Origin: Sphingomonas quercus
GTDB lineage: Bacteria; Pseudomonadota; Alphaproteobacteria; Sphingomonadales; Sphingomonadaceae
Assembly: GCF_018863195.1 (NCBI RefSeq)
Contig: NZ_JAHKRT010000004.1
Span: 303,124-367,123 of the forward strand
Direction: 5' to 3'
Length of the DNA: 64,000 nucleotides
This document shows positions 19,315 to 29,073 of this stretch, piece by piece (position 1 is the stretch's first letter; the number at the start of each line of letters is the position of its first letter). Both the position numbers and the translations under genes were made by a program. Under the pieces are notes generated by a model. That model saw only the letters and a list, made by a program, of their open reading frames with translations. It searched no databases and was not told where the DNA came from.

Positions 19315-21978
19315 TCAGCCGCTGTTGCGCAGCGCCGTGGCAATGGCGTTGATCGACAGCTCGATGCCCTCGCGGATGTGCGGATTATCCTCGCCGGCGC
19401 GGTGACGGCGGAGCAGCGCGATCTGGAGGTGGTTGAGCGGCTCGATATAGGGCAGCCGCAGCAGGATCGAGTTCTCCAGCACCGGATTCTTCTCGAGCAG
19501 CCGGGTCTGGCGGGTGACGCTGAGCAGGCTGTCGTGGGTGACGTGCCAGGCATCGCGGATGCGGCCGAAGATCGCGCCGGCCATCTCCTGATCCTCGACC
19601 AGCCCGGCATAGAGCTTGGCCAGCCCCATGTCCGACTTGGCGAGCACCATCTCGAGGTTGGCGAGCGTCGCCTGCAGGAACGGCCACGCCTCGACCATCT
19701 CGCGCAGCAGCGCCATGTCGCCGAAGCTCTTCAGCGCCTGACCGACGCCATACCAGCCCGGCAGCATCACCCGCGCCTGCGCCCAGGAGAACACCCAGGG
19801 GATGGCGCGCAGGTCCTCGATGCGATCGGACTTGGTGCGGCTGGCCGGGCGCGAGCCGATCTTCAGCCCGGCAATCTCCGGCAGCGGCGTCATCTGGCGG
19901 AAGAAGGTGCGGAAGCCTTCGGTGCCGTAGACGAGATCGCGATAGGCGGTGAAGGCCGTCCCGGAGATGGCGTCCATCGCCTCGGCGAAGCGCGCCTGGT
20001 CGGCCGGCGACAGGGCCGGCGGCTCCAGGCTGGCGAGCAGGGTGGCGGACGCCATCGCCTCGAGGTTGGCGGCGGCGCTCTCGCGCGTGCCATATTTGGC
20101 GGCGATCACCTCGCCCTGCTCGGTGATGCGGATGCGGCCGTTGACCGTGCCCGGCGGTTGCGCGAGAATCGCCGCGAAGGAGGAACCGCCGCCGCGGCCC
20201 ACCGCGCCGCCGCGGCCGTGGAACAGCTGCATGCGCACGCCGGCTTCCTCGAACACCGGCGCCAGCGCGCGGCCGGCCTGATGCAGCGACCACACCGAGG
20301 TGAGGTAGCCGCCATCCTTGTTCGAATCCGAATAGCCGACCATCACTTCCTGCCAGCCGGTGGCGCGCGCGGCCTTGGCCACTTCCGGAAGGCCGAACCA
20401 TTCGCGCATCACTGCCGGCGCGTTTTCGAGGTCGCCGATCGTCTCGAACAGCGGCACCGCCATGATCGCCGCGCCCTCGCCCGGCCGATACAGCCCCGCC
20501 TCGCGCAGCAGGATGTGGACCTCGAGCATGTCCGACACGCTTTCGGCCTTGGAGATGAGATAGACGGTGATCGCCGCCCGGCCATAGGTGCGATGGGCCT
20601 CGGCAGCGGCGTGGATGATGTCCAGCTCCGAGCGCGTCTCTTCCGAATATTCGGCCCCGGGGAAGGAAAGCGGGCGCGGGCCGGCCAGCTCGCGGCGCAG
20701 CAGGGCGACGCGCCCCGCCTCGTCCAGCGCGAGATAATCCGCCTCGACGCCGGCGACCTTGAGCAGTTCCGCCACCACGCGCTGGTGGACATCGGCATTC
20801 TGGCGCAGGTCCAGCGTGGCGAGATGGAAGCCGAACGTCTCGACGGCGCGGATCAGCCGGCCGAGCGCGCCGCCGCCGGCCGCAGCACCGCCGCCGCGGG
20901 CGAGGCCACGGGCCAGCGCGACGAGATCCGCGCGCAGCGCCTGCGGGGATTGATAACGCTCCGCTACCGTCGCGGCAGGACGCGGCGGCGCACGACCGAC
21001 GATCGCCTGATAGGTGGCCGCGGTACGCGCATAGATGCCGGTGATGGCGCGGCGATAGGGTTCGTCCGCCCGCGCCGGGGATTCGTCGTGGCTGGCGACG
21101 GCGAGCGCCTCCACCGCCTCGTCCGCCGGCCCGAGCTCGGTGGAGATGGAGAGTTCCGCGCCGAGCGCGTGCAGTTCGCGCAGATAATGGCCGAGCACCG
21201 TCTCCGCCGAGCGCGCGAGCACGTGACGCAGCGAATCGGCGAGCACGTTGGGATTGCCGTCGCGATCGCCGCCGATCCAGTTGCCGAGCCGCACGAAGCT
21301 GGGCGGCCGCGCGTTCAGCGCCCGCTCCCAGCGCGTGTAGAGCGCCGGCAGCGCCGGCAGGAGGCTGTCGCGCATATAGGCGAGCGCGGTCTCGATCTCG
21401 TCGACGACGTAGAGCCGCTCACGCCGCAGCGGCCGGGTGCGCCAGAGCAGCGCGATCTGGCGCGCGATCGCTTCCTCGACAAGATCGCCGTCCGGCGTCT
21501 CGGTGGCGCCCGTATCGCGCAGTGCCATCAGTTGGGCGATCAGGTTGCGATGATCGATCACGCTCTTGCGCCGCACCTCGGTCGGGTGCGCCGTGAGCAC
21601 CGGCACGACCAGCGCATGATCGAGCAGCGCCATCACCCGATCGCGCCCGATGCCCTGCTGTTCCAGTCGGCTGACGGCGTGGGCGACATCCGCACCGCTC
21701 TCGGCGGCGACGCCCTGGCGATCCTCGGCGAGGTTGGCGAGCATCGAGAACAGCATGAAGCCGCGGGTGAAGGCGAGGGTCTCCTCGAGGCTCAGCGCGT
21801 CGAGGCCCGGGTCGATCGCATCGGCATCGGCGATGCCACGGGCGCGATCAACCGAGGTCGAGCGGATATATTCGGTGCGGCGGAACAGCGCTTCGCCGCC
21901 CTCCTGGCGGATGACGTCGCCGAGCAGGCGGCCAAGGAAACGGATGTCGGGGTTTTGCGCGATAGATCGTGATGCCAT
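19315..21978 (-). CDS. ppc: Phosphoenolpyruvate carboxylase
   Basis: The 887-residue enzyme adds bicarbonate to phosphoenolpyruvate and so refills oxaloacetate for the TCA cycle. The catalytic histidine lies in VPVLTAHPTEVRRKS, and the lysine/aspartate region in VGYSDSNKDGGYL. The glycine-rich loop FHGRGGAVGRGGG is complete. The chain ends ALRNSG, close to the usual RNTG terminus. ATG 21978 was preferred to a TTG at 22029 because the family opening lies close by. A large open frame on the opposite strand is an artefact of high GC. Confidence 0.96.
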   Translation of the reverse strand: MASRSIAQNPDIRFLGRLLGDVIRQEGGEALFRRTEYIRSTSVDRARGIADADAIDPGLDALSLEETLAFTRGFMLFSMLANLAEDRQGVAAESGADVAHAVSRLEQQGIGRDRVMALLDHALVVPVLTAHPTEVRRKSVIDHRNLIAQLMALRDTGATETPDGDLVEEAIARQIALLWRTRPLRRERLYVVDEIETALAYMRDSLLPALPALYTRWERALNARPPSFVRLGNWIGGDRDGNPNVLADSLRHVLARSAETVLGHYLRELHALGAELSISTELGPADEAVEALAVASHDESPARADEPYRRAITGIYARTAATYQAIVGRAPPRPAATVAERYQSPQALRADLVALARGLARGGGAAAGGGALGRLIRAVETFGFHLATLDLRQNADVHQRVVAELLKVAGVEADYLALDEAGRVALLRRELAGPRPLSFPGAEYSEETRSELDIIHAAAEAHRTYGRAAITVYLISKAESVSDMLEVHILLREAGLYRPGEGAAIMAVPLFETIGDLENAPAVMREWFGLPEVAKAARATGWQEVMVGYSDSNKDGGYLTSVWSLHQAGRALAPVFEEAGVRMQLFHGRGGAVGRGGGSSFAAILAQPPGTVNGRIRITEQGEVIAAKYGTRESAAANLEAMASATLLASLEPPALSPADQARFAEAMDAISGTAFTAYRDLVYGTEGFRTFFRQMTPLPEIAGLKIGSRPASRTKSDRIEDLRAIPWVFSWAQARVMLPGWYGVGQALKSFGDMALLREMVEAWPFLQATLANLEMVLAKSDMGLAKLYAGLVEDQEMAGAIFGRIRDAWHVTHDSLLSVTRQTRLLEKNPVLENSILLRLPYIEPLNHLQIALLRRHRAGEDNPHIREGIELSINAIATALRNSG

Positions 21979-22070
21979 GGTTTCGACGCTGCATTGCGGC
22001 AAGAAACTGGTCAAGCGCGGCTCCGTCAAAAACGTACAATCGAGGGAGAAACGGCCTCGCCGGTACGTTC

Positions 22071-22304
22071 ATGTCCTGTTACATATTTCTGACAACACCG
22101 CTGGTGGAGCCCGCCTTGGCCCTGTTGCCTTTTCTTCCCTTGCTGGCCGCGGGCTTTGCCTGTCTCGGTACCGATGCCGACGCCGGTACCAACGCCATGG
22201 CCTCGGTGCAGTGGGCGGACACGATCGGCCCGGTCCACGCGGTGGTCGCGGCGTTGTTCCTCATCGCCACGCTCAAGCTGGCGCGCGGCACCTACCGCCG
22301 CTGA
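22071..22304 (+). CDS. Hypothetical small membrane protein
   Basis: The 77-residue reading frame has two hydrophobic segments (LALLPFLPLLAAGFACLG and AVVAALFLIATLKLA) separated by a short acidic-polar loop, and a basic end. This is a credible small inner-membrane protein. It lies divergent from ppc and 17 bases before the convergent HNH gene. No clear Shine-Dalgarno is seen before ATG 22071, and I recognise no family. It could also be non-coding. Confidence 0.45.
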   Translation: MSCYIFLTTPLVEPALALLPFLPLLAAGFACLGTDADAGTNAMASVQWADTIGPVHAVVAALFLIATLKLARGTYRR

Positions 22305-22321
22305 GCGGACGCCGCGCGGCC

Positions 22322-22888
22322 TCACGCCTCCAGCGGCACGTCCCAATAAAGCCAGTCCCGCCAGCTCTCGTGCAGATAATTGGGCGGGAACCGCCGGCCA
22401 TTGTCCTGCAGCTGCCAGCTCGTCGGGCGGTGGGGGTTGGTGTAGAGCGCCATGTGCGCCTGACGCGGGGTGCGCCCTCCCTTGCGCAAATTGCAGGGCG
22501 CGCAGGCGGTGGCGACATTCTCCCATGTCGTGCGCCCACCCTGCGCGCGCGGCACGACATGGTCGAAGGTCAGCTCATGCCCGCTGCCGCAATATTGGCA
22601 GGTGAAGCTGTCGCGCAGGAACAGGTTGAAGCGGGTGAAGGCCGGAAAGGCGCTTGGCCGCACGAATTGCCTGAGCGCGATCACCGAGGGCAGGCGCATG
22701 CGCGCCGACGGGCTGTGCACCTCGCGCTCATAGGTGGCGACGATGTCGACGCGCTCCAGGAACACTGCCTTGACCGCGGTCTGCCACGGCCACAGGCTCA
22801 GCGGATAATAGCTGAGCGGGGTATAGTCCGCATTCAGCACCAGCGTGGGGCAGCTGTCGGGATGCCGGATGACGTCGGGATGGTACAT
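22322..22888 (-). CDS. HNH endonuclease-family protein
   Basis: The 188-residue protein has a zinc-stabilised HNH fold: CQYC and CAPC hold the structural zinc, and the catalytic stretch is LTFDHVVPRAQGGRTTWENV. The opening PTLVLNADYTPLSYYPLSLW is the conserved N-domain of a widespread chromosomal HNH family in alphaproteobacteria, not linked with introns or phages. The biological target is unknown. Nothing mobile surrounds it, so a housekeeping nuclease is more likely than a selfish element. Confidence 0.86.
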   Translation of the reverse strand: MYHPDVIRHPDSCPTLVLNADYTPLSYYPLSLWPWQTAVKAVFLERVDIVATYEREVHSPSARMRLPSVIALRQFVRPSAFPAFTRFNLFLRDSFTCQYCGSGHELTFDHVVPRAQGGRTTWENVATACAPCNLRKGGRTPRQAHMALYTNPHRPTSWQLQDNGRRFPPNYLHESWRDWLYWDVPLEA

Positions 22889-23025
22889 CGCTCGAAACGG
22901 CCTTTCAAAGCGGGAAACCCGCCCGTGCCGCCGAAGCCCGCCCCTGTCGCACTCAGGACGCAGATGCCGGAGGCCGGCCGCGTTCCCTGTCGTCGCGCCC
23001 TATGACGGAGGTGCGTGACGGGGGC

Positions 23026-23940
23026 ATGACAGCATGGACCGCGACTCGCGGTCAAGAGCCCGCTTCGCGCGCGCCGGTCACCACGCGCTTCGCGCCGAGC
23101 CCGACCGGGCGGCTGCACCTCGGCCACGCCTTTTCCGCCCTCCTCGCCCATGATTTCGCGCGCGCGGCGGGCGGCCGCTTCCTGCTGCGCATCGAGGATA
23201 TCGACGGCACGCGCTCGCGGCCCGAGCATATCGACGGGATCGTCGAGGATCTGGCGTGGCTCGGCTTGCGCTGGGACGAGTCCGTGCTGCGGCAGACGGA
23301 GCGGCTCGCCGCCTATGCCGAAGCGCTCGGCCGGCTCAGGGCCGCGGGTCTCGTCTATCCCTGCTTCTGCACGCGCAGCGACATCGCCGCCGCTGCCAGC
23401 GCGCCCCACGGCCCGGCCGGCGCCCTCTATCCCGGCACCTGCCGCGCGCTGGCACCCGACGCCCGCGCCGCGAGGCTGGGCGAGCCGCATGCCTGGCGGC
23501 TGGACATCGCCGCCGCCCGCGCCGCCGCGCCCGCGCGACTGTTCTTCGACGATGGCCGCCTCGGCCGCATCGAGGCGCGGCCCGAGCGGCAGGGCGACAT
23601 CGTCCTCGCCCGCAAGGATGCGCCGTCCTCCTATCATCTCGCGGCCACGCTCGACGATGCGTGGACGGGGGTGACGGACGTCGTGCGCGGCGAGGACCTG
23701 GTCGAGGCGACCCACGTCCACCGCCTGCTACAGGCGCTGCTCGGCCTGCCGACCCCGCGCTATCACCACCACCGGCTGCTCGCCGGGGCGGACGGACGCC
23801 GCCTCGCCAAGCGCGATGGCGCCCCCTCCCTCGCCGGGATGCGCGCCGCCGGCGCCGATCCGGCGGCGCTGGTGGCGGAGCTGCGCGCGCGGGCAATATC
23901 GTTGGCATCTGACGGCGAAGGGCCTACATTGCGGCAATGA
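23026..23940 (+). CDS. gluQ: Glutamyl-Q tRNA(Asp) synthetase
   Basis: The 304-residue enzyme is a paralogue of the glutamyl-tRNA synthetase catalytic core without the anticodon-binding domain. It attaches glutamate to the queuosine base of tRNA-Asp. It shows RFAPSPTGRLHLGH (the HIGH signature region), FLLRIEDIDGTRSRPE, a cysteine-rich zinc site (YPCFC and the later GTC), and RRLAKRDG in place of KMSKS. ATG 23026 with a G-rich site upstream is preferred; ATG 23002 is possible. Its TGA overlaps the start of the next gene (ATGA). QueG for the preceding pathway step is at 12647. Confidence 0.9.
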   Translation: MTAWTATRGQEPASRAPVTTRFAPSPTGRLHLGHAFSALLAHDFARAAGGRFLLRIEDIDGTRSRPEHIDGIVEDLAWLGLRWDESVLRQTERLAAYAEALGRLRAAGLVYPCFCTRSDIAAAASAPHGPAGALYPGTCRALAPDARAARLGEPHAWRLDIAAARAAAPARLFFDDGRLGRIEARPERQGDIVLARKDAPSSYHLAATLDDAWTGVTDVVRGEDLVEATHVHRLLQALLGLPTPRYHHHRLLAGADGRRLAKRDGAPSLAGMRAAGADPAALVAELRARAISLASDGEGPTLRQ

Positions 23941-24161
23941 ATACACTCCTCGTCATCCTGCTCGTGCTGGCGATGATCGCCACCGTCGGAGCGCTGGTCC
24001 GCGGCGTCGTCATCCTGCTCAAGACCAAGGAGCACGAGCTGATGTCGGGCACCGGCCCCACCCATTCCGGCCTTCAGCAGAACAAGGCGATGCGCGCGCG
24101 CATCATGTTCCAGGCGCTGGCGGTGTTGATCGTGGTGCTGTTGCTGATGCTGCGCCGCTAG
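23937..24161 (+). CDS. Twin-helix HIG1-like small membrane protein
   Basis: The 74-residue protein has two membrane helices (LLVILLVLAMIATVGALVRGV and a C-terminal LAVLIVVLLLMLRR end) joined by a loop with the pattern GLQQNKAMRARIMFQAL. This NKxMRxRxxxQ motif is typical of HIG1-domain proteins, some of which associate with cytochrome oxidase assembly. Start and stop overlap gluQ by ATGA, so the two are translationally coupled, and the cobalamin adenosyltransferase begins five bases later. Confidence 0.78.
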   Translation: MNTLLVILLVLAMIATVGALVRGVVILLKTKEHELMSGTGPTHSGLQQNKAMRARIMFQALAVLIVVLLLMLRR

Positions 24162-24165
24162 CGCG

Positions 24166-24756
24166 GTGGTCCGCCTCAACAGGATTTATACCCGCACCGG
24201 CGACGACGGCACCACCGGGCTCGTCGACGGCTCGCGCACGGCCAAGCACGCCCCGCGCATGGCCGCGATCGGGGCGGTGGACGAAGCCAATTGCGCGATC
24301 GGCGTCGCCCTGCTCCAGCCGCTCGACGAGGGCCAGGCGGCGATGCTGTCGCGCATCCAGAACGAGTTGTTCGACCTCGGCGCCGACCTCGCCACGCCGG
24401 GCACGGAGTTCACGCCAGACGAGATGACGTTGCGCGTCGTGCCGGCCCAGGTGGCGCGGCTGGAGGCGGAGATCGACGCGATGAATGCGGGGCTGGCCCC
24501 GCTGAAGAGCTTCATCCTGCCGGGCGGCACACCGGCCGCGGCGCACACCCATGTCGCCCGCGCTGCCGTGCGCCGGGCCGAGCGCGCCGCTACCGAGGCG
24601 GCGGCTGCCGAAACGCTCAACCCGGCCGCGCTCGCCTATCTCAACCGGCTGTCCGATCATCTGTTCGTGCTCGCGCGCGTCGTCGCGGGCGATCATGAGG
24701 TGTTGTGGCGGCCGGGCGCCACACGCGCCCCTTGCGACAGCCCCGGCGGAACCTAA
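24166..24756 (+). CDS. Cob(I)yrinic acid a,c-diamide adenosyltransferase, PduO type
   Basis: The 196-residue enzyme transfers the adenosyl group of ATP to cobalt in cobalamin. The ATP-binding N-terminus reads RIYTRTGDDGTTGLVDG, followed by GAVDEANCAIGVAL. The trimer-interface region HVARAAVRRAERA and the end motif YLNRLSDHLFVLARV are the normal PduO signatures. It starts with GTG at 24166, giving the usual MVRLNRIYTRTG. It forms a tight run with gluQ and the HIG1-like gene. Cobalamin is also a cofactor of QueG elsewhere in the window. Confidence 0.92.
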   Translation: MVRLNRIYTRTGDDGTTGLVDGSRTAKHAPRMAAIGAVDEANCAIGVALLQPLDEGQAAMLSRIQNELFDLGADLATPGTEFTPDEMTLRVVPAQVARLEAEIDAMNAGLAPLKSFILPGGTPAAAHTHVARAAVRRAERAATEAAAAETLNPAALAYLNRLSDHLFVLARVVAGDHEVLWRPGATRAPCDSPGGT

Positions 24757-24795
24757 GTTCGGGCCGGCCGGTTTTTCCGGCGGAAGGGGCCGGAG

Positions 24796-26070
24796 ATGGA
24801 CGACATGGCAGCGCGGGCGACCCCCGCCACCGACCCGCTGGCGGCCCAGTTCGCGGCCGTGCGCGCCCTCAGCACGGCGCTCGCCGCGCCGCTCAGCGAC
24901 GCCGACGCCACCGTCCAGCCGATGGACGACGCCTCTCCCGCCAAATGGCATCTCGCCCACACCACCTGGTTCTTCGAAACCTTCGTGCTGCGCGATCACC
25001 TTCCCGGCTACCGCCTTCATGACGAGCGATGGCCGTTCCTGTTCAACAGCTATTACGAGGCCGAGGGCGCGCGCCATCCACGCGGCCGGCGCGGCATGAT
25101 CACCCGGCCTTCGCTGGCCGAGGTGATCGGCTGGCGCGAGCATGTCGACGCCGCCTTGCTGGCCGCGCTGGATCGGCTCCCGCCCGCCGCGCGCGACCTC
25201 GTCACGCTCGGCCTCAACCATGAGCAGCAGCATCAGGAACTGCTCCAGACCGACATCCTCGCGCTGTTCGCCGAGAATCCGCTGGCGCCGGCGATATGGG
25301 ACGCGCCCCGCAACCGGCCGACCCCGGTCCCTGACCCGATCCGCTGGATCGAGGGGCGCGACGGGCTGGCCGAGATCGGCCATGACGGCGCCGGCTTCGC
25401 GTTCGATTGCGAAGGGCCGCGCCACGCCGTGCTGCTTCATCCGCATGCCCTCGCCGACCGGCCGGTGATCAATGCCGAATGGGAGGCGTTCATCGCCGAC
25501 GGCGGCTACGGCCGCCCCGAGCTGTGGCTGGCGGACGGCTGGGCGTGGGTCTGCCGGGAGCGGATCGAGGCGCCGCTCTACTGGCGCCGCATCGACGGCA
25601 AGTGGCATCAGTTCGCGCTGGACGGGCTGCATCCGCTGCGGCCGGCGGCCCCGGTGAGCCACATCAGCTATTACGAGGCCGACGCCTATGCCCGCTGGGC
25701 CGGCGCCCGCCTGCCGACCGAGGCGGAATGGGAAGTCGCCGCCGCCGGGCAGGATCCGGCCTCGGGCAACCAGCTCGACGCCGCGGGCCCGGTCCGCGCC
25801 AAGGCCGAGGGCGTGCACCGCGTCGGCCTGCATCAAATGTTCGGCGACGTCTGGGAATGGACCGCCTCGGCCTATCTTCCCTATCCGGGCTTCCGCCCCG
25901 CCGAAGGTGCGGTCGGCGAATATAATGGCAAGTTCATGTCCGGGCAGGCCGTGTTGCGCGGCGCGAGCTGCGCCACACCGCGCGGCCATTCGCGGGCCAG
26001 CTACCGCAATTTCTTCTATCCCCACCAGCGCTGGCAGTTCACCGGCCTGCGCCTCGCCAAGGATGCCTGA
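24796..26070 (+). CDS. egtB: Ergothioneine biosynthesis sulfoxide synthase EgtB
   Basis: The 424-residue non-haem iron enzyme joins a thiol donor to trimethylhistidine using oxygen. An N-terminal DinB-2-type domain carries the iron ligands: WHLAHTTW (His 52 or 55) and NHEQQHQELLQ (His 142, His 146). The C-terminal formylglycine-generating-enzyme-like domain shows ARLPTEAEWEVAA and MFGDVWEWTASAY. Its stop overlaps the egtD start (TGATG), so the pair is translated together. No egtA, egtC or egtE is adjacent; many proteobacteria place egtE elsewhere. Confidence 0.94.
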   Translation: MDDMAARATPATDPLAAQFAAVRALSTALAAPLSDADATVQPMDDASPAKWHLAHTTWFFETFVLRDHLPGYRLHDERWPFLFNSYYEAEGARHPRGRRGMITRPSLAEVIGWREHVDAALLAALDRLPPAARDLVTLGLNHEQQHQELLQTDILALFAENPLAPAIWDAPRNRPTPVPDPIRWIEGRDGLAEIGHDGAGFAFDCEGPRHAVLLHPHALADRPVINAEWEAFIADGGYGRPELWLADGWAWVCRERIEAPLYWRRIDGKWHQFALDGLHPLRPAAPVSHISYYEADAYARWAGARLPTEAEWEVAAAGQDPASGNQLDAAGPVRAKAEGVHRVGLHQMFGDVWEWTASAYLPYPGFRPAEGAVGEYNGKFMSGQAVLRGASCATPRGHSRASYRNFFYPHQRWQFTGLRLAKDA

Positions 26071-27053
26071 TGCTGCTGGAGGAATCCCGCGCCGACACCG
26101 CGACGGCCGCCGCCGACCCCGCCTTTCGCCGTGACGTTCTGGCCGGCCTCGCCGCCACCCCAAGGGCGATCCCAGCCCGGTGGTTCTACGATCAGGCGGG
26201 CTCGGAGCTGTTCGAGCGGATCACCCACCTGCCCGAATATTACCCCACCCGCACCGAAACCGGCATCCTCGCCAGCAAGGGCCTGGAATTCGCCTCGCTG
26301 ATCGGCGCCAACCGCGCCGTGATCGAGTTCGGTTCGGGCTCTTCTACGAAGACGCCGCACCTGCTGCGCGCGATCCAGCCGGCGGCCTATGTGCCGATCG
26401 ACATTTCCGGCGACTTCCTGCGCAGCTCGGCCGAGGCCCTTTCACAGCGCTTTCCCGATCTGCCGGTGCTGCCGGTGGAGGCCGATTTCATGCGGCCGAT
26501 CGCGTTGCCGGGGCCGGTGTCGCGGCTGCCAAAGCTCGGCTTCTTCCCCGGCTCGACGATCGGCAACATGGTGCCGCCGACCGCCGTCGACCTGCTGCGC
26601 GCCATGGCCGACACGCTCGGCGGCAATGGCGCGATGCTGCTGATCGGCATCGACCGCATCAAGAGCGAGGACATCCTCGTTCCCGCCTATGACGATGCAG
26701 CCGGCGTCACCGCCGCCTTCAACCTCAACCTGCTCCACCGCATCAACCGCGAGCTGGGGGGCGATATTCCGGTCGAGGCCTTCCGCCACCGCGCGCTGTG
26801 GAACGAGGGAGAGGCGCGCATCGAGATGCATCTGGAGGCGCTGCGGGACGTGGCGTTCACCGTCTCCGGCCGCGCTTTCCGCATGGCCGCGGGCGAGACG
26901 ATCCACACCGAGAACAGCCACAAATACGGCCCCCGCGATGCGCGCCTGCTGCTGCGCGCCGGCGGCTGGACGGTCGCCAGGGAATGGACCGACCCGGACG
27001 GCCTGTTCGCCCTGATCCTCGCCGAGGCGACCCCGCCGAGGGCGGCGCCCTAG
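26070..27053 (+). CDS. egtD: L-histidine N-alpha-methyltransferase EgtD
   Basis: The 327-residue enzyme trimethylates histidine to hercynine, the first step of ergothioneine synthesis. It has the EgtD pattern [21 protein letters not shown], the S-adenosylmethionine loop [12 protein letters not shown], and a later [10 protein letters not shown]. The C-terminal part with [13 protein letters not shown] holds residues that select the histidine substrate. It is coupled to egtB by TGATG. Its TAG overlaps the convergent stop codon of the reductase gene by three bases, leaving no room for a terminator. Confidence 0.94.
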   Translation: MLLEESRADTATAAADPAFRRDVLAGLAATPRAIPARWFYDQAGSELFERITHLPEYYPTRTETGILASKGLEFASLIGANRAVIEFGSGSSTKTPHLLRAIQPAAYVPIDISGDFLRSSAEALSQRFPDLPVLPVEADFMRPIALPGPVSRLPKLGFFPGSTIGNMVPPTAVDLLRAMADTLGGNGAMLLIGIDRIKSEDILVPAYDDAAGVTAAFNLNLLHRINRELGGDIPVEAFRHRALWNEGEARIEMHLEALRDVAFTVSGRAFRMAAGETIHTENSHKYGPRDARLLLRAGGWTVAREWTDPDGLFALILAEATPPRAAP

Positions 27054-28258
27054 ACCAGCGACTTGAGCGGCACCTGCGCGTCGGCGAGCGCCGCCGGATC
27101 GGGGTGCACCCGGCCGAGGATCAGCGCGCGACCCTGCACATAATCCCGCGTGGCGTTGACGCAGTCGAGCGCGATCACCCGGCCCTCTTTCAGATAGACC
27201 AGCGAAAAGGCGCGAGTTGCCGGGTCGCCACGCAGCACCGCCGCGTCATGCCCGCCGGACAGCCCCACCGTCTGCAGCCTGAGGTCATACTGGTTGGACC
27301 AGAACCACGGGATGGCGTCATAGGGTTGCGGTTGGCCGGCGATGAAGCGGGCCGCGGTCGTCGCCTGATCATTGGCGTTCTGCACCGATTCCAGCCGGAT
27401 CACCGCGCCATCCGCGAAGCGATTGGCATGCGCCGCGCAATCGCCGACTGCAAAGATGTCGGGGAGGCTGGTGCGGCAATGATCGTCCACCGTCACGCCG
27501 TCGCCGCCGGCCGCGCCCGCCGCCAGCAACGGCGCCACCGCCGGCACGATGCCGATGCCGACGATGACCATCTCCGCCGGCAGCACCGCGCCGTCGGCCA
27601 GCCGCACGCCGGTGGCCCGGCCGTCCGCGCCCTCGATGCCGGCAACCGCCGCCGACAGGCGCAGATCGACGCCGTGGCGGCGATGCTCCTCCTCGTAGAA
27701 GCGCGACAATGCCGGCCCGGCGACCCGCGCCAGAACCCGGTCGAGGGCCTCGACCAGCGTCACCTGCTTGCCGGATTTGGTCAGCACCGCCGCCGCCTCC
27801 AGCCCGATATAGCCGCCGCCGACGACGACCACGCGGCGTGTCGCGGGCAGCTCGGCGATCAGTCGATCGACATCGGCGCGGGTGCGGATGGCATGCACGC
27901 CGGCGAGATCGCCGCCCGCGCAGGACAGCCGCCGCGGCGCCCCGCCCCCGGCCCAGATCAGCCGGCCATAGCCGATCGTCGCGCCGTCGGCGGTGGTGAC
28001 GCGACGCGCCTCGGGGTCGATCGCGGTGACGCGGCGGCCGAGCAGCAACGCGACGTCGCGCTCCCCCCAGAACCCGGCCGGCCGGATCAGGATACGCTCG
28101 AACGGCTTGTCGCCGGCGAGATAATCCTTCGACAGCGGCGGTCGCTCATAGGGCGGCTCGGGCTCGTCCCCGACGATCGCGATCGAGCCGGCAAACTTCG
28201 CCTGCCTGAGCGCCAGCGCGGCCTGCGCACCACCATGGCCGGCGCCGACGATCAGCAC
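27050..28258 (-). CDS. FAD-dependent ferredoxin reductase (rhodocoxin/putidaredoxin reductase type)
   Basis: The enzyme, about 402 residues, moves electrons from NAD(P)H to a 2Fe-2S ferredoxin. It has the FAD dinucleotide motif [30 protein letters not shown], a second Rossmann motif [17 protein letters not shown], and [12 protein letters not shown]. The C-terminal domain ([16 protein letters not shown]) is complete. GTG 28258 is used as start, yet the conserved HYD before it lies in frame upstream, reachable from a CTG at 28285 that overlaps the previous stop (CTGA). It is the third gene after a LytS/LytTR pair. The ferredoxin at 8393 is a possible partner. Confidence 0.9.
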   Translation of the reverse strand: MLIVGAGHGGAQAALALRQAKFAGSIAIVGDEPEPPYERPPLSKDYLAGDKPFERILIRPAGFWGERDVALLLGRRVTAIDPEARRVTTADGATIGYGRLIWAGGGAPRRLSCAGGDLAGVHAIRTRADVDRLIAELPATRRVVVVGGGYIGLEAAAVLTKSGKQVTLVEALDRVLARVAGPALSRFYEEEHRRHGVDLRLSAAVAGIEGADGRATGVRLADGAVLPAEMVIVGIGIVPAVAPLLAAGAAGGDGVTVDDHCRTSLPDIFAVGDCAAHANRFADGAVIRLESVQNANDQATTAARFIAGQPQPYDAIPWFWSNQYDLRLQTVGLSGGHDAAVLRGDPATRAFSLVYLKEGRVIALDCVNATRDYVQGRALILGRVHPDPAALADAQVPLKSLV

Positions 28259-28281
28259 GTCGTAATGGGGTGCCCCTTCGC

Positions 28282-29052
28282 TCAGAGCCCGAGCACCTGT
28301 TCGAGCCGCTTCAGATAATTGGGGCCGACCTGCACCTGCGCGCCGTCTTCCAGCACCAACGTTACGTTGCGGCCTTGCCGGCGCACCTCGGCAACGCGAT
28401 CCGGCCGCACGATCGCCGAGCGATGCACGCGCATCAGCCGCGTGCCGGTGAGCCTTTCCTCCAGCGCGCCCATCGTCGTGCGGACCATGTGGCTGCGCGT
28501 CGGCGTGTGGAGCAGCACATAATCCTTGGCCGCCTCGATCCAGCTGATCGCGTCGAGCGGCACGCGCCGCTGGCCGTGCCGCTCCGGCACCCAGAAGCCG
28601 TCATCCTCCAGCCCCGGCTCGACGCCGGGGGCGTTGGCGCGCATCTGCGCCATCTCGGTTTCGAGCGCATCGACGCGGCCCGCCTGATCGCGCAGCGCGC
28701 GACGGCGGCGCGCCCGCTCCACCGCCTGACGCAGACGATCGAAGCGCACCGGCTTCAGCAGATAGTCGGCTGCGTCGACCTCGAACGCGTCGGGCGCGTA
28801 ATGTTCGTGGGCGGTGACGAAGATCAGCTCCGGCCGCGGCTCGACATTCAACTCGTGCGCGGTGCGCAGCCCGTTGCGGCCCGGCATCTCGACATCGAGC
28901 AGCACCAGATCGGGCAACAGCCGGGCGACCGCCTCGACCGCTTCCTGCCCATCGGCGGCCCGGCCGATCAGCTCGACCTCCGGGATATCGCCGAACAGCA
29001 CCTCCAGGCGATCCAGCGCCAGAGGCTCGTCATCAACAATCAGCACGCGCAT
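28282..29052 (-). CDS. LytTR-family response regulator (second pair)
   Basis: The 256-residue regulator has the receiver acidic pair [10 protein letters not shown], the phosphorylated aspartate in [10 protein letters not shown] and lysine in [10 protein letters not shown] linker rich in Arg/Ala/Glu is followed by a LytTR domain ([38 protein letters not shown]). ATG 29052 directly precedes the first receiver strand; an upstream TTG at 29070 has no support. It lies 21 bases after its kinase and overlaps or abuts the reductase start, so all three may share one transcript. Confidence 0.92.
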   Translation of the reverse strand: MRVLIVDDEPLALDRLEVLFGDIPEVELIGRAADGQEAVEAVARLLPDLVLLDVEMPGRNGLRTAHELNVEPRPELIFVTAHEHYAPDAFEVDAADYLLKPVRFDRLRQAVERARRRRALRDQAGRVDALETEMAQMRANAPGVEPGLEDDGFWVPERHGQRRVPLDAISWIEAAKDYVLLHTPTRSHMVRTTMGALEERLTGTRLMRVHRSAIVRPDRVAEVRRQGRNVTLVLEDGAQVQVGPNYLKRLEQVLGL

Positions 29053-29073
29053 GGAAGTTGGGCCCCTCAACCC

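Noticed and set aside
19378..21972. Plus-strand open frame of about 860 codons opposite ppc
   Set aside because: Same GC artefact; the ppc frame on the other strand has all catalytic motifs.
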